Counted from the stretch's first letter, positions 35,077 to 44,379 are shown. The stretch: 64,000 nt of DNA from Brevundimonas pondensis (GCF_017487345.1 NZ_CP062006.1:750001-814000), one strand, 5' to 3'. Translations and numbers: made by a program. Notes: a model not told the origin generated them from the sequence alone.

Positions 35077-36267
35077 TTATTGGGGTTTCAGAAGCTTCTG
35101 ACCGTTACCGACCAGGATGACGGCGGCCCCGGCCAGGATCGCGCTGCCGATGAAGGTCGCCTGGATCGAAATGCCGTCCAGCAGCCAGCCGTCGACCACC
35201 GCGCCCAGAAGGATGGAGGCCTGGATCGCGGCGACCATCAGGCTGCCGGCAGCCTCGGGCGCGTCATCGGCGTTCTGGGCCATCCAGGTCATCCAGATCA
35301 CCGACATGGCGGTGTTCATCGCGCCCCACAGCATCAGGATCAGGCCCGCTGCGATCGGCGAGGCGCCGAGGACCAGCAGACCCAGGGGGCAGGAGCCCAT
35401 CACCAGGGCGGGTAGTTTCAGCAGGCGAGCGACCTCGCCCTTGACGAAGCGGCCCGAGGCCCAGGTGCCGACGAAGCCCGCGCAGCCCAGCGCCAGCAGC
35501 AGGATGGACAGCAGGGTCACGTTCACCCCCGTCACCCGCTCCAGGAAGGGGCGCAGGTAGGTGAACATGGTGAAGGCCGAGCCCCAGGACAGCATGGAGG
35601 CGATCAGACCCATCAGGAAATAGGGGCGCTTCAGCAGGCTGAACATGGCGCGGAAGTCCTGCTGCTGACGGGCGGGCAGCGAGGGCAGGGCCACGACGTG
35701 CCAGATCAGGTTCAGCGCCACGAGCGGCGTCAGCGCCCAGAAGACTTCGCGCCAGCCCAGCAGACCACCGAGGTAGCTGCCGGCGGGCGCAGCGAAGGCC
35801 GCAGCGATGGGCTGACCGCCGAACATCAGAGCCAGGGCGCGCGGCACCTCGGCCTCGGGAACCAGACGCATGATGACGGCGGTGGCCAGGGCCCAGAAGC
35901 CGCCGACGCAGACGCCCAGCAGGGCGCGGCCGATCATCAGCACGTCGAAGCTGGGCGCCGCCGCAACCAGCACCAGCGACAGCAGCATCAGGGCGGTCAT
36001 GGCGGCCAGAACCCATTTGCGGTTCACCCGTCCGGCCGAGGTCGTGACCAGCAGGCTGGCGGCGATGGCGAACAGGCCGCTGATCGAGATGGCTTGCCCG
36101 GTCTGGCCCTCGGTGGCGCCCAGGCCTTGCGCCATCGGCGTCAGCAGGCTGATGGGCATGAACTCCGAGGCGATCAGCAGGGCCACGCACAGGGTCATGG
36201 ACAGGACGGCGCCCCAGGCGGCGACGGGACGGATGGTCGTATCGGCAGAGAGTGTGGCTTGGGTCAT
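35077..36267 (-). CDS. MFS transporter (DHA1/arabinose-efflux type)
   Basis: A 396-residue twelve-helix transporter. Motif A-like TSAGRVNRKWVLAAM follows the second helix, and FWALATAVIMRLVPEAEVPRA is typical of the AraJ/YdhP group. It probably exports a small organic molecule. The gene is divergent from a LysR regulator and followed by the hydrolase, cupin and alcohol dehydrogenase genes, a combination common in proteobacteria and linked to reactive-aldehyde or xenobiotic responses. Confidence 0.88.
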   Translation of the reverse strand: MTQATLSADTTIRPVAAWGAVLSMTLCVALLIASEFMPISLLTPMAQGLGATEGQTGQAISISGLFAIAASLLVTTSAGRVNRKWVLAAMTALMLLSLVLVAAAPSFDVLMIGRALLGVCVGGFWALATAVIMRLVPEAEVPRALALMFGGQPIAAAFAAPAGSYLGGLLGWREVFWALTPLVALNLIWHVVALPSLPARQQQDFRAMFSLLKRPYFLMGLIASMLSWGSAFTMFTYLRPFLERVTGVNVTLLSILLLALGCAGFVGTWASGRFVKGEVARLLKLPALVMGSCPLGLLVLGASPIAAGLILMLWGAMNTAMSVIWMTWMAQNADDAPEAAGSLMVAAIQASILLGAVVDGWLLDGISIQATFIGSAILAGAAVILVGNGQKLLKPQ

Positions 36268-36297
36268 GGCCCGCCTTCTAACGGCGGCGATACAAAG

Positions 36298-36330
36298 CGA
36301 TTAGTCGGCTCAATTGGCATGAACTAATCG
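36298..36330. promoter_or_regulatory. LysR operator between MFS and LysR genes
   Basis: CGATTAGT and ACTAATCG, perfect reverse complements 17 bases apart, lie in the 104-base divergent intergenic region. Confidence 0.6.
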
Positions 36331-36371
36331 ATCAGATCGAATAATATGTCGCTCCACGACGGGAAGGCGCC

Positions 36372-37289
36372 ATGGAACGGACCGACTTCAATCAACTGAC
36401 CTGGTTCCAGGCGGTGGCCGAGGAGCGCAGCTTCACCAAGGCGGCGGCGCGGCTGGGCGTGGCGCAATCGACGCTCAGCCATGCCATCAAGCAGTTGGAG
36501 GCCCGTATGGGCATCCGTCTTCTGACCCGGACCACGCGCAACGTCGCCACGACCGTCGCGGGCGAACGTCTGCTGCAGACTATCGCCCCACGCATGACCG
36601 AAATCGAGGCCGAGATCGCCGCCCTCACGGCGTTTCGCGACAAGCCCTCAGGCTCGATCCGGCTGACCCTGTCCGATCACGCCCTGGAAACGGTGGTCTG
36701 GCCCAAGCTGAAGCCCGTTCTGGCCGCCTATCCGGACATCAGCGTCGAACTGCTGCTGGACAACACTTTCCGCAACATCGTCGAGGAGGGCTACGACGCC
36801 GGCGTCCGTCTGGGGGAAAGCGTGGAAAAGGACATGATCGCGGTTCGTATCGGGCCGGACTGGCGGCTCGTGGCCGTGGCCTCGCCCGACTACCTCGCCG
36901 CGCATGGAAGGCCCCGCCATCCGCAGGACCTGGTGGGACACCGCTGCATCAACACGCGCCAGGAAACCTCAGGCGGCCTCTACGCCTGGGAGTTTGAAAA
37001 GGACGGCAAGGAACTGAGGGTCCGCGTGAGCGGCCAGCTGACTTTCAACAATTCCTACGCCATGGTCGACGCGGCGGTCAGCGGCTTCGGCATCGCCTAT
37101 GTGCCCGACAGCATGGTGGAAACGGCTGTCGCTTCGGGCGCGCTTGAGGTGGTGCTGGGCGACTGGTCACCGCCCTTTGAAGGTTATTTTCTCTATTATC
37201 CCAGCCGCCGCCAGAACCTGCTGGCCTTCCAGATCATCGTCGACGCCCTGCGGCATCGCGGGCCTGTTGGAAGCGCGCCAGCGATCTGA
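36372..37289 (+). CDS. LysR-family regulator of the divergent MFS operon
   Basis: A 305-residue LysR protein. The HTH is FTKAAARLGVAQSTLSHAIK with the linker helix RMGIRLLTRTTRNV; the effector domain has VASPDYLAAHG and PPFEGYFLYYPSRRQNL. It belongs to the common AaeR/DmlR-like group. Divergent position and the inverted repeat upstream suggest control of 32402-36267. A truncated paralogue is present at 12257-12706. Confidence 0.92.
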   Translation: MERTDFNQLTWFQAVAEERSFTKAAARLGVAQSTLSHAIKQLEARMGIRLLTRTTRNVATTVAGERLLQTIAPRMTEIEAEIAALTAFRDKPSGSIRLTLSDHALETVVWPKLKPVLAAYPDISVELLLDNTFRNIVEEGYDAGVRLGESVEKDMIAVRIGPDWRLVAVASPDYLAAHGRPRHPQDLVGHRCINTRQETSGGLYAWEFEKDGKELRVRVSGQLTFNNSYAMVDAAVSGFGIAYVPDSMVETAVASGALEVVLGDWSPPFEGYFLYYPSRRQNLLAFQIIVDALRHRGPVGSAPAI

Positions 37290-37311
37290 CTGTCCCGGAG
37301 AAGGTCCGTCA

Positions 37312-38523
37312 TCAGCTGCGATATGCGCTCTTGATGGCGAGGTTCTGGCTCAGCGCCTGCCGCTTCACGGCCTTGGCCAGGCTCCAGCGGTGAACCTCGC
37401 TGGGGCCGTCATAGATGCGGAAGGCGCGGACTTCGCGGAAGATCTGCTCGACCACGGTGTCGCCCGAGACGCCGGTTCCGCCCATGACCTGGACGCAGCG
37501 GTCGGCCACGCCGAACAGGGCTTCGGACACCGCGACCTTGGTCATGGAGCTTTCGGTCGTGCCGAGTGCGCCGGTGTCCAGAACGCCCGCGCACCAGTCG
37601 ATCATCAGCTCGGCCTGCTTCAGCGCGATCATGTTGTCCGCCAGCATGAAGCCGACGCCTTCGTGGTCGATCAATGGTTTGCCGAAGGCGTGACGCCTTA
37701 TGGCGTAGGCGGAGGCGATCTCATGGGCGCGGCGGCAGGCGCCCAGCCAGCGCATGCAGTGGCTGAGCCGGGCCGGGCTGAGTCGGACCTGAGCATAGCG
37801 GAAGCCTTCGTGGGGTGCGCCGAGGATCTGATCCGAAGCGACGGCGAGGTTGTCCAGAACCACGACCGAATGGCCGCCGGGCATGGAGGAATCGATCGTC
37901 TCCATCACGCGCTCGATCCGCACGGCGGGATCGGGCAGGTCGATCAGGAACATGGTGGCGGCGACCTTGCCGTCGCCGCTGTCGGTGCGGGCCATGACGA
38001 TGCCGACGGCGGCGCCGACCGCGCCGGTGATGAAGGCCTTGCGGCCGTTGATGATCCAGCGGTCGCCGTCCTGAACGGCGACGGTCTTGAGCATGGAGGG
38101 ATCGGCTCCGGCCCCGCCGTCTTCGGCCGGTTCTGTCATGAAGAAGGCCGAGCGCGTCTCGCCTCTGACCAGCGGGTTCAGGAAGTGGCGTTTCTGGGCC
38201 GCGCTGGCGACCTGGCCCAGCAGGTACATATTGCCCTCGTCCGGGGCCATGACGTTGAGGGCGACCGGGCCGAGTGGCGACAGGCCCGAGGCCTGCAGCA
38301 CCAGGGCCGTCGCGCGCTGCGACAGGTGCGAGCCGTCCGCGTCGATGTGGGGCGTCAACAGTCCGGCCTCGCGCGCCAGCCCTCGCAGTTCGGCGACGAG
38401 CTCGTCCGTGGGGCCGTGCGATGTGGCGCGGGGGTCCTTTTCATAGGAAATGACGACATCGCGGACGAAACGTTCGACGCGTTCGGCGATGGCGCGGCCG
38501 TGTTCGAGATCGTTCTGGCTCAC
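37312..38523 (-). CDS. Acyl-CoA dehydrogenase (ACAD11/LvaC-like)
   Basis: A 403-residue flavin enzyme starting at GTG in a GTGA overlap with the kinase gene. Motifs are FFMTEPAEDGGAGADPSML, WIINGRKAFITGA, YAIRRHAFGKPLIDHEGVGF, VMGGTGVSGDTVVEQIFREV and FRIYDGPSEVHRWSLAK. Its partner is an APH-type kinase. Human ACAD10/11 fuse these two domains, and bacterial levulinate operons encode them as LvaA and LvaC for 4-hydroxyacyl-CoA breakdown. I infer a similar 4-hydroxyacyl or related CoA step here; ordinary alpha,beta-dehydrogenation remains possible. Confidence 0.9.
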   Translation of the reverse strand: MSQNDLEHGRAIAERVERFVRDVVISYEKDPRATSHGPTDELVAELRGLAREAGLLTPHIDADGSHLSQRATALVLQASGLSPLGPVALNVMAPDEGNMYLLGQVASAAQKRHFLNPLVRGETRSAFFMTEPAEDGGAGADPSMLKTVAVQDGDRWIINGRKAFITGAVGAAVGIVMARTDSGDGKVAATMFLIDLPDPAVRIERVMETIDSSMPGGHSVVVLDNLAVASDQILGAPHEGFRYAQVRLSPARLSHCMRWLGACRRAHEIASAYAIRRHAFGKPLIDHEGVGFMLADNMIALKQAELMIDWCAGVLDTGALGTTESSMTKVAVSEALFGVADRCVQVMGGTGVSGDTVVEQIFREVRAFRIYDGPSEVHRWSLAKAVKRQALSQNLAIKSAYRS

Positions 38524-39590
38524 GAGGTCGTCTCCGTCTGGGCCCAGGCGAGGGCGGCGAGTTCGGCCAGGTTGTCGGCCATGGTCTGGGCGTGGACGGA
38601 CGAGGCGGTGCCGCGCGCGATCCGCCCCTTGATGCCGTGGAAGATGGCCGCCAGCCGGAACATGTTGAACGCCATGTAGAAGCGCAGTTCCTGGGGCGTG
38701 GGCGGCGTCCGCCCGACACGCTCGCAGTAGGCGGCCAGATAGTCAGCCTCGGTCGGGATGCCCAGGGCCGTCAGGTCGGCGCCGGCGAAGCCGCCGATCA
38801 TGTGCGGCGGCAGACGATACATCATCAGATGATAGGTGAAGTCGCCCATGGGGTGGCCGAGGGTCGACAGCTCCCAGTCGAGCACGGCGCGCACCTCGGC
38901 CCGATCCGGCGCGAAGACGGCGTTGTCGGCGCGGAAGTCGCCATGGACCACGGCGACGGAGCCGTCGTCCGGCGGGGCGTGTTCGGGCAGCCAGGCGACG
39001 AGGCGGTCCATGTTCGGATCGCGGCCTGCCAAGTCGTCCTCCAGATACTGTCGCGACCAGCGCGCGATCTGGCGGGCGAAGAAGTTCCCCGGCCGGCCGT
39101 AGTCGTCGAGGCCGATAGCGGCGACATCCAGAGCGTGCAGTCGAGCGATCGTGGCGTTCAAGGTCTCGAAATGGGCGCTACGCTGGGCCGGCGTCAGGCT
39201 GGGCAGGGTGGGGGTCCAGAAGATGCGGCCCTCAACCATCTCCATCAGATAAAAGGGCGAGCCTATGACGGCCTCGTCCTCGCACAGGGCCAGGGGCGCG
39301 GGCACGGGGAAGTCCGCCTGGCGCAGCGCCGAAATCACCTTGAACTCGCGCTCGACCGCGTGGGCGCCCTTCAGCACGACGCCGGTTGGCTTGCGACGCA
39401 GGACACAGGCGCCCGTGGCCGTATCCAGACGATAGGTCGGATTGGACTGACCGCCGTTGAACTGGCTGACCTTCTGGAGCTCTCCAAGGTTCGGCGCGTG
39501 CCGCCGCAGCCAGTCGGTCAGCTGATCCAGCGGCAGTTCGTGACCGGCGCGGATCGGACCGGCGCCCTCGAAAGCGGCTTGTTGGGACAT
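38520..39590 (-). CDS. APH-family phosphotransferase (LvaA/ACAD-partner type)
   Basis: A 356-residue kinase of the aminoglycoside/choline-kinase fold. SQFNGGQSNPTYRLDTATG is the nucleotide loop, the catalytic motif is VVHGDFRADNAVF and the metal-binding motif VLDWELSTLGHPMGD. Such proteins next to acyl-CoA dehydrogenases phosphorylate hydroxyacyl-CoAs rather than antibiotics. The start MSQQAAFEGAG at 39590 is chosen because longer openings would cross the divergent promoter region. Confidence 0.9.
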   Translation of the reverse strand: MSQQAAFEGAGPIRAGHELPLDQLTDWLRRHAPNLGELQKVSQFNGGQSNPTYRLDTATGACVLRRKPTGVVLKGAHAVEREFKVISALRQADFPVPAPLALCEDEAVIGSPFYLMEMVEGRIFWTPTLPSLTPAQRSAHFETLNATIARLHALDVAAIGLDDYGRPGNFFARQIARWSRQYLEDDLAGRDPNMDRLVAWLPEHAPPDDGSVAVVHGDFRADNAVFAPDRAEVRAVLDWELSTLGHPMGDFTYHLMMYRLPPHMIGGFAGADLTALGIPTEADYLAAYCERVGRTPPTPQELRFYMAFNMFRLAAIFHGIKGRIARGTASSVHAQTMADNLAELAALAWAQTETTS

Positions 39591-39621
39591 GGCGGATGCT
39601 CGGTTTGGGCGGACGGAAGGA

Positions 39622-39639
39622 GCGTATTGAAAAATACGC
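39622..39639. promoter_or_regulatory. Palindrome between APH and carotenoid-oxygenase genes
   Basis: GCGTATT and AATACGC flank GAAA, a perfect seven-base inverted repeat eight bases from the shared cluster element. It is probably an operator or part of the leftward promoter. Confidence 0.5.
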
Positions 39640-39646
39640 GCCCCTA

Positions 39647-39666
39647 ACTTGCGTAAATAGACCAAA
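39647..39666 (+). promoter_or_regulatory. Shared catabolic-cluster element, copy A
   Basis: ACTTGCGTAAATAGACCAAA lies 35 bases before the carotenoid-oxygenase start in a divergent promoter region. It is 17/20 identical to copy B before the second oxygenase, and its first 16 bases match copy C before the TonB receptor at 14 positions. Confidence 0.7.
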
Positions 39667-39701
39667 AGCGCGAGGGTTCGTCCAGAGCCAGGAGACGAGC
39701 C

Positions 39702-41183
39702 ATGAAGATCGAGCGTTTGTCGCCCATCGTCGCGACCCTCAAGCCCAGCAATCATCCCTATTTGAGCGGGCCGTGGACGCCCCAGCATGAGGAGGTGAAC
39801 GCCTTTGATCTGCAGGTGATCGAGGGGGCCATCCCGGCTGACATCGACGGCGTCTACATCCGCAACACCGAGAACCAGGTGCACACGCCGCTGGGCCGCC
39901 ACCACCCGTTCGACGGCGATGGGATGCTGCACCAGATCAGCTTCCGGAACGGCAAGGCCGACTATCGCAACCGCTTCGTGAGGGGCCGCTGCTTTCAGGC
40001 GGAGCAGCAGGCGGGCGAAAGCCTATGGGGCGGCATGATGGACGGGCCGAACGTGTCGAAACGTCCTGGCTTCGGCGCCCACGGGGGCATCAAGGATTCA
40101 GCCAGCACCGACGTTGTGGTCCATGCGGGCAAGGCGCTGGCGACCTTCTATCAGTGCGGCGAGGCCTATCAGCTGGACCCCAACACCCTGGACGATGAAG
40201 GCGTGGCGTCGTGGGCGCCGCTGGACGGGGTGTCGGCCCATGCGCGGGTGGATGAACGGACCGGCGAGCTGCTGTTCTTCAACTACTCCAAGCACGCGCC
40301 CTACATGTATTACGGCGTGGTCGCGCCGGACGGGCGGCGGACGCACTACACGCCGATCCCCTTGCCGGGCGCGCGTCTGCCGCACGACATGATCTTCAGC
40401 GAGAACTACACCATCCTGAACGACTTCCCGTTGTTCTGGGACGAGAAGGCGCTGAAGGCGGGATATCACGCCGTGCGCTATCGCCCCGACATGCCGTCGC
40501 GCTTTGCTGTCATTCCTCGCTATGGGACGACCGAGGACGTCCGCTGGTTCGAGGCGGCGCCGACCTATGTCCTGCACTTCCTCAACGCCTATGAGGAAGG
40601 CGACGAGATCATCATGGACGGCTATTTCCAGGAAAAGCCGATGCCGGATCCCTTGGGCGATCTGCCCGAGATCTACGCCGAACACGCCCACATGATGGCC
40701 TTCGTCGATGAGAACAGCTTCAGGCCCAAACTGCACCGCTGGCGCTTCAACCTGAAGGACGGCACGACCAGGGAAGAACGGCTGGACGACCGCCTGGTCG
40801 AGTTCGGCACCATCAATCAGCAGTACGCAGGCCAAGCCTATCGCTACGCCTATAGCACCACGACCAAGCCAGGCTGGTTCCTGTTCAACGGCTTCATCAA
40901 GCACGATCTGAAGTCCGGCGAGTCCTGGACAGTGAACCTGCCTGAGGGACGTTACGCCAGCGAGGCGCCCTTCGCGCCGCGCATCGGCGCCAAGGATGAA
41001 GACGACGGCTATCTGGTCAGCTTCATCATCGACGAGAACGCGGGCCGGTCGGAGTGCATCCTGATCGATTGCAAGCGGTTCGAGGACGGCCCCGTTTGCC
41101 GCATCGCCCTGCCGCACAAGATCAGTTCAGGCACCCACGCCTGCTGGGCCGATCGCCGCTTCCTGCCGGACGAGGCGGCTTGA
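39702..41183 (+). CDS. Carotenoid-oxygenase-family dioxygenase 1 (lignostilbene-dioxygenase-like)
   Basis: A 493-residue seven-bladed-propeller enzyme of the RPE65/CCO/LSD superfamily. The four iron-binding histidines are visible as H180 (GVSAHARVD), H228 (RLPHDMIF), H292 (YVLHFLNAYEEGDE) and H479 (SSGTHACWA). The family splits a carbon-carbon double bond with O2 to give two carbonyls, acting on carotenoids, stilbenes or phenylpropenes; substrate cannot be read from sequence. It leads a unit with a feruloyl-CoA-synthase-like gene and a thiolase and carries regulatory copy A upstream. Confidence 0.92.
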   Translation: MKIERLSPIVATLKPSNHPYLSGPWTPQHEEVNAFDLQVIEGAIPADIDGVYIRNTENQVHTPLGRHHPFDGDGMLHQISFRNGKADYRNRFVRGRCFQAEQQAGESLWGGMMDGPNVSKRPGFGAHGGIKDSASTDVVVHAGKALATFYQCGEAYQLDPNTLDDEGVASWAPLDGVSAHARVDERTGELLFFNYSKHAPYMYYGVVAPDGRRTHYTPIPLPGARLPHDMIFSENYTILNDFPLFWDEKALKAGYHAVRYRPDMPSRFAVIPRYGTTEDVRWFEAAPTYVLHFLNAYEEGDEIIMDGYFQEKPMPDPLGDLPEIYAEHAHMMAFVDENSFRPKLHRWRFNLKDGTTREERLDDRLVEFGTINQQYAGQAYRYAYSTTTKPGWFLFNGFIKHDLKSGESWTVNLPEGRYASEAPFAPRIGAKDEDDGYLVSFIIDENAGRSECILIDCKRFEDGPVCRIALPHKISSGTHACWADRRFLPDEAA

Positions 41184-41250
41184 CCGGCCAGGGCTCCTTC
41201 ACCATGCTTTCATTAGCAGACCTTGTTGAAGCGGCGATCGGGAGGGGGCG

Positions 41251-43134
41251 ATGACGGCTTTGGGACAGGCGACGGTGGACGCAGCTTCGGAAACGGCGTC
41301 GTGGCGAGCGGCGCCGTTCCGTGACGCCGGCCTGATGCCGGTTGATTTGGAGGTGCGGCGCGAGGCGGACGGGGCCATGGTGATGCGCTCGCGCATTCCC
41401 TTGGCCGCGCATGACTGGAACCTGCCGCGCGCCTTCGCCGCGGTGGCGGCGCGTGAAGGGGCAAAGACCGCCCTGGCCCGTCGCGAGCCGGCCCAGGGCG
41501 GCGCCTGGGGTTTGCAGAGCTATGCTGAACTGAAGGCCAGTATGGACGCCGTGACCCAGTGGCTGCTGGATCATCCGCGGCACACGGGCGGGCCGCTGAT
41601 GGTTATGGGCGCCAACAGCCCGGTCATGGCGGCCTTCCTGTTCGGAGCCCTGGCGGCGGGCGTGCCGACGGCCCCGGTCAGCGCCCATTACGCCCTGCTG
41701 GGCGGCGACCTGGGGCGACTGAATCACGTCATCCGCAGCTTGAAGCCGTCGATCCTGCTGATCGAGGACGCCCGCATGGCCGCCGCCGCGATCGACGCCT
41801 TGGACCTGGGCGAAGCCGTGGTTATCACCGCCACGCCCGAGGCGCTGACGCGGACGAGCCTGCCCTTGACGGAGGTCATGGCCACGCGCCCCGGTCCCGG
41901 CGTGGCCGCGAGCATCGAGGGTCTGAAGCCGGAACAGGTCGCCCAGTTCATGATGACCTCCGGCTCGACAGGCCTGCCCAAAGTCGTGCCGCTGAGCCTG
42001 CGCTCCATCGCCGCCAATACGGCCCAGGCGGCCCAGGTGATCGGCGAGGACTACGCCTGGTCCGGCGACCTGCTGGGCTGGATGCCGTGGAACCATGTGG
42101 CCGGGGCGGCGGTGCTGAGGGCCGTGCTGCTGGCGGGCGGCGCCTTCCATATCGATGACGGCAAGCCCATGCCGGGCCTGTTCGAGGCGTCTATTCGCAA
42201 CCTGCGCGAGCGGCCTGTGCGCTACTACGTCAACGTGCCCACCGGCTACGCCATGCTGGCCGACGCGCTGGAGGCGGACGCCGAACTGCGCCGGACCTTC
42301 TTCTCCGACCTGCGGGTCATGGTGTTCGGCGGCGCGGCTCTGAACCAGTCGGTCAGCGACCGGATACAGGCCATGGCGGTGGCGGAGACGGGCCATCGCA
42401 TCATGCTGACCTCGGCCTATGGCGCGACCGAAACCACGGCGGGCTTCATGGTGGTGCACCAATATACCGACCGTCTGGGGCTGGGCCTGCCCGTGCCGGG
42501 GGTCGAGGTGAAGCTGGTCCCGTACGACGCCGACAGGTTCGAGGTGCGAGTGCGCGGCCCGAACGTCATGGGCGGCTACCATGAGGATGCGGCGCGGACG
42601 GCCGAGGCGTTCGACGCCGAGGGCTATTACCGCATGGGCGACCTGGCGACCCTGACGGATCGAGACGACCCGACCCAGGGCGTCTTCTTCGCCGGGCGGC
42701 TGGCGGATCAGTTCAAGCTGTCGACGGGCTCCTGGGTGTTTGGGGCGCAGATGCGCGAAACGGTCTTTCAGGCCCTGGCGCCGCTCGTCGCCGAGGTGGT
42801 GCTGTGCGACGACAACCGGCCGTGGCTTGGGGTTCTGGCCTGGCCGTCGCCCGTCGGGATCAAGGCTGTGCTGGGCATGGAGGCCGGCGAGGCCCTGACG
42901 TCGGGCGCCCTGGCGCAGGCGGTGCGCGAACGGCTGACCGCCCACAACGCCTCGGCTCACGGCGCCAGCGCCCGTATCGCGCGTCTGGCCTTCCTGACGA
43001 CGCCGCCCGACCCGAACGCGCACGAAGTCTCCGATAAGGCGACGATCAACCGCCGCGCCGTCATCGACAACCGCGGGGCCCAGGTCGAGGCCCTCTACGC
43101 CGAGCCTGCCGGGCCGGGCGTCATCGTCGCCTGA
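41251..43134 (+). CDS. Feruloyl-CoA-synthase-like acyl-CoA ligase
   Basis: A 627-residue adenylate-forming enzyme. AMP-binding loop MMTSGSTGLPKVVPLSL, WMPWNHVAGA, the AYGATETTAG motif, GRLADQFKLSTGSWV and the catalytic lysine in SDKATINRRAV place it with feruloyl-CoA synthases, which are longer than ordinary ligases. It would activate an aromatic or alpha,beta-unsaturated acid to its CoA thioester. No feruloyl-CoA hydratase-lyase gene is in the window, so classical ferulate to vanillin conversion is not supported. A strong GGGAGGGGG site precedes the ATG. Confidence 0.92.
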   Translation: MTALGQATVDAASETASWRAAPFRDAGLMPVDLEVRREADGAMVMRSRIPLAAHDWNLPRAFAAVAAREGAKTALARREPAQGGAWGLQSYAELKASMDAVTQWLLDHPRHTGGPLMVMGANSPVMAAFLFGALAAGVPTAPVSAHYALLGGDLGRLNHVIRSLKPSILLIEDARMAAAAIDALDLGEAVVITATPEALTRTSLPLTEVMATRPGPGVAASIEGLKPEQVAQFMMTSGSTGLPKVVPLSLRSIAANTAQAAQVIGEDYAWSGDLLGWMPWNHVAGAAVLRAVLLAGGAFHIDDGKPMPGLFEASIRNLRERPVRYYVNVPTGYAMLADALEADAELRRTFFSDLRVMVFGGAALNQSVSDRIQAMAVAETGHRIMLTSAYGATETTAGFMVVHQYTDRLGLGLPVPGVEVKLVPYDADRFEVRVRGPNVMGGYHEDAARTAEAFDAEGYYRMGDLATLTDRDDPTQGVFFAGRLADQFKLSTGSWVFGAQMRETVFQALAPLVAEVVLCDDNRPWLGVLAWPSPVGIKAVLGMEAGEALTSGALAQAVRERLTAHNASAHGASARIARLAFLTTPPDPNAHEVSDKATINRRAVIDNRGAQVEALYAEPAGPGVIVA

Positions 43135-43152
43135 AACAGAGGAAGATATCCG

Positions 43153-44373
43153 ATGGTCTATATCCTGGGCGGCTGGCAGTCCGACTTCAAACGCAACTGG
43201 GCCCGCGAGGGACTGGAGATCGGTGATGGCTTCGCCGAGGCTCTGCGCGGGGGTCTCGACGCCGTGGACATGGCGCCGGACGAAATCGAGGTCGGCCATG
43301 TCGGCAATTTCGTCGGTGACCTGTTCTCGGGCCAAGGGCAGCTGGGCGGCTTCTTCGCCATGGCCGAGCCGGCCTTCGACGGCCTGCCGACCTCGCGGCA
43401 CGAAGCGGCCTGCGCCTCGGGCAGCATCGCCCTGCTGGCGGCGATGGCGGACATCGAGTCCGGGCGCTACGGAACCGCCGCCGTCCTGGGGCTGGAGATG
43501 ATGCGCAACGTGCCGGGCGAGACGGGGGCCGCCTATCTGGGGGCCGCCGCCTGGGTGGGGCATGAGTATCAGGACGCGCGCTACGTCTGGCCGCGCGCCT
43601 TTTCCGAACTGACCGACGAATACGACCGCCGCTATGGCATCGACGAGGCGCATCTGCGCCGCATCTCGCAGATCAACTTCGCCAACGCCAGGCTGAACCC
43701 CAGGGCCCAGACGCGCGACTACGTCTTCAATGACGCCAGCTTTTCGGCCGACGATGAAGCCAATCCGGTGATCGAGGGGCGGGTGCGCAAGAGCGACTGC
43801 GGCCAGGTGACGGACGGCGCGGCCATGGTGGTTCTGGCCTCAGCCGAACGGGCGGCGGACTATGCCCGGCGACGCGGCGTGCCTCTGGAAAACCTGCCGC
43901 GCATCAAGGGCTGGGGCCATCGCTCGGGCCCGCTCAGCTATCAGCGCAAGGTCGAGGCCAGCGCCGGGGGCGACTACGTTTTCCCGCAGGTCAAACGCGC
44001 CATTGACGAGGCGCGGGCGCGGGCGGGTCTGTCGCTGGACGGGATCGACGCGGTCGAGACGCACGACTGCTTCGCCATGACCGAATACATGGCCATCGAC
44101 CATCTGGGGCTGACCGCGCCGGGCGAGAGCTGGAAGGCGGTCGAGGCGGGCGACATCGAGATCGGCGGACGTCTGCCGATCAATCCGTCGGGCGGGCTGA
44201 TCGGCTGCGGCCACCCGGTCGGCGCGACTGGGGTGCGGATGGCGCTGGACGCCTTTCGCCAGACGACCGGAACGGCGGGCGGCTGTCAGGTCGAGGGGGC
44301 GAAGAACGTCCAGACGCTGAATATCGGCGGCTCGACCACCACGACCGTCAGCCTGGTGATCGGCCGGGATTGA
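43153..44373 (+). CDS. Thiolase-family protein (SCP-x/acetyltransferase type)
   Basis: A 406-residue thiolase. The nucleophilic cysteine is in HEAACASGSIALLA and the C-terminal active loop is NPSGGLIGCGHPVGATG. The final active-site loop reads LNIGGSTTTT, so the second cysteine of FadA-type thiolases is absent, as usual for SCP-x-like members. It begins 18 bases after the ligase stop with GAGGAAG upstream. It probably performs the terminal cleavage of a branched or aromatic 3-oxoacyl-CoA. Confidence 0.9.
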   Translation: MVYILGGWQSDFKRNWAREGLEIGDGFAEALRGGLDAVDMAPDEIEVGHVGNFVGDLFSGQGQLGGFFAMAEPAFDGLPTSRHEAACASGSIALLAAMADIESGRYGTAAVLGLEMMRNVPGETGAAYLGAAAWVGHEYQDARYVWPRAFSELTDEYDRRYGIDEAHLRRISQINFANARLNPRAQTRDYVFNDASFSADDEANPVIEGRVRKSDCGQVTDGAAMVVLASAERAADYARRRGVPLENLPRIKGWGHRSGPLSYQRKVEASAGGDYVFPQVKRAIDEARARAGLSLDGIDAVETHDCFAMTEYMAIDHLGLTAPGESWKAVEAGDIEIGGRLPINPSGGLIGCGHPVGATGVRMALDAFRQTTGTAGGCQVEGAKNVQTLNIGGSTTTTVSLVIGRD

Positions 44374-44379
44374 GGCGGC

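Noticed and set aside
39622..39639. ECF promoter (CGTATT) for the APH gene
   Set aside because: No TGATCC- or CAATCC-like -35 occurs 16 bases upstream in either direction; the sequence is better read as a palindromic operator.
41122..43653. 843-residue leftward open frame opposite the ligase and thiolase
   Set aside because: Its composition (Arg, Gly, His, Gln-rich) is typical of antisense of GC-rich genes; the rightward genes have complete active-site motifs.
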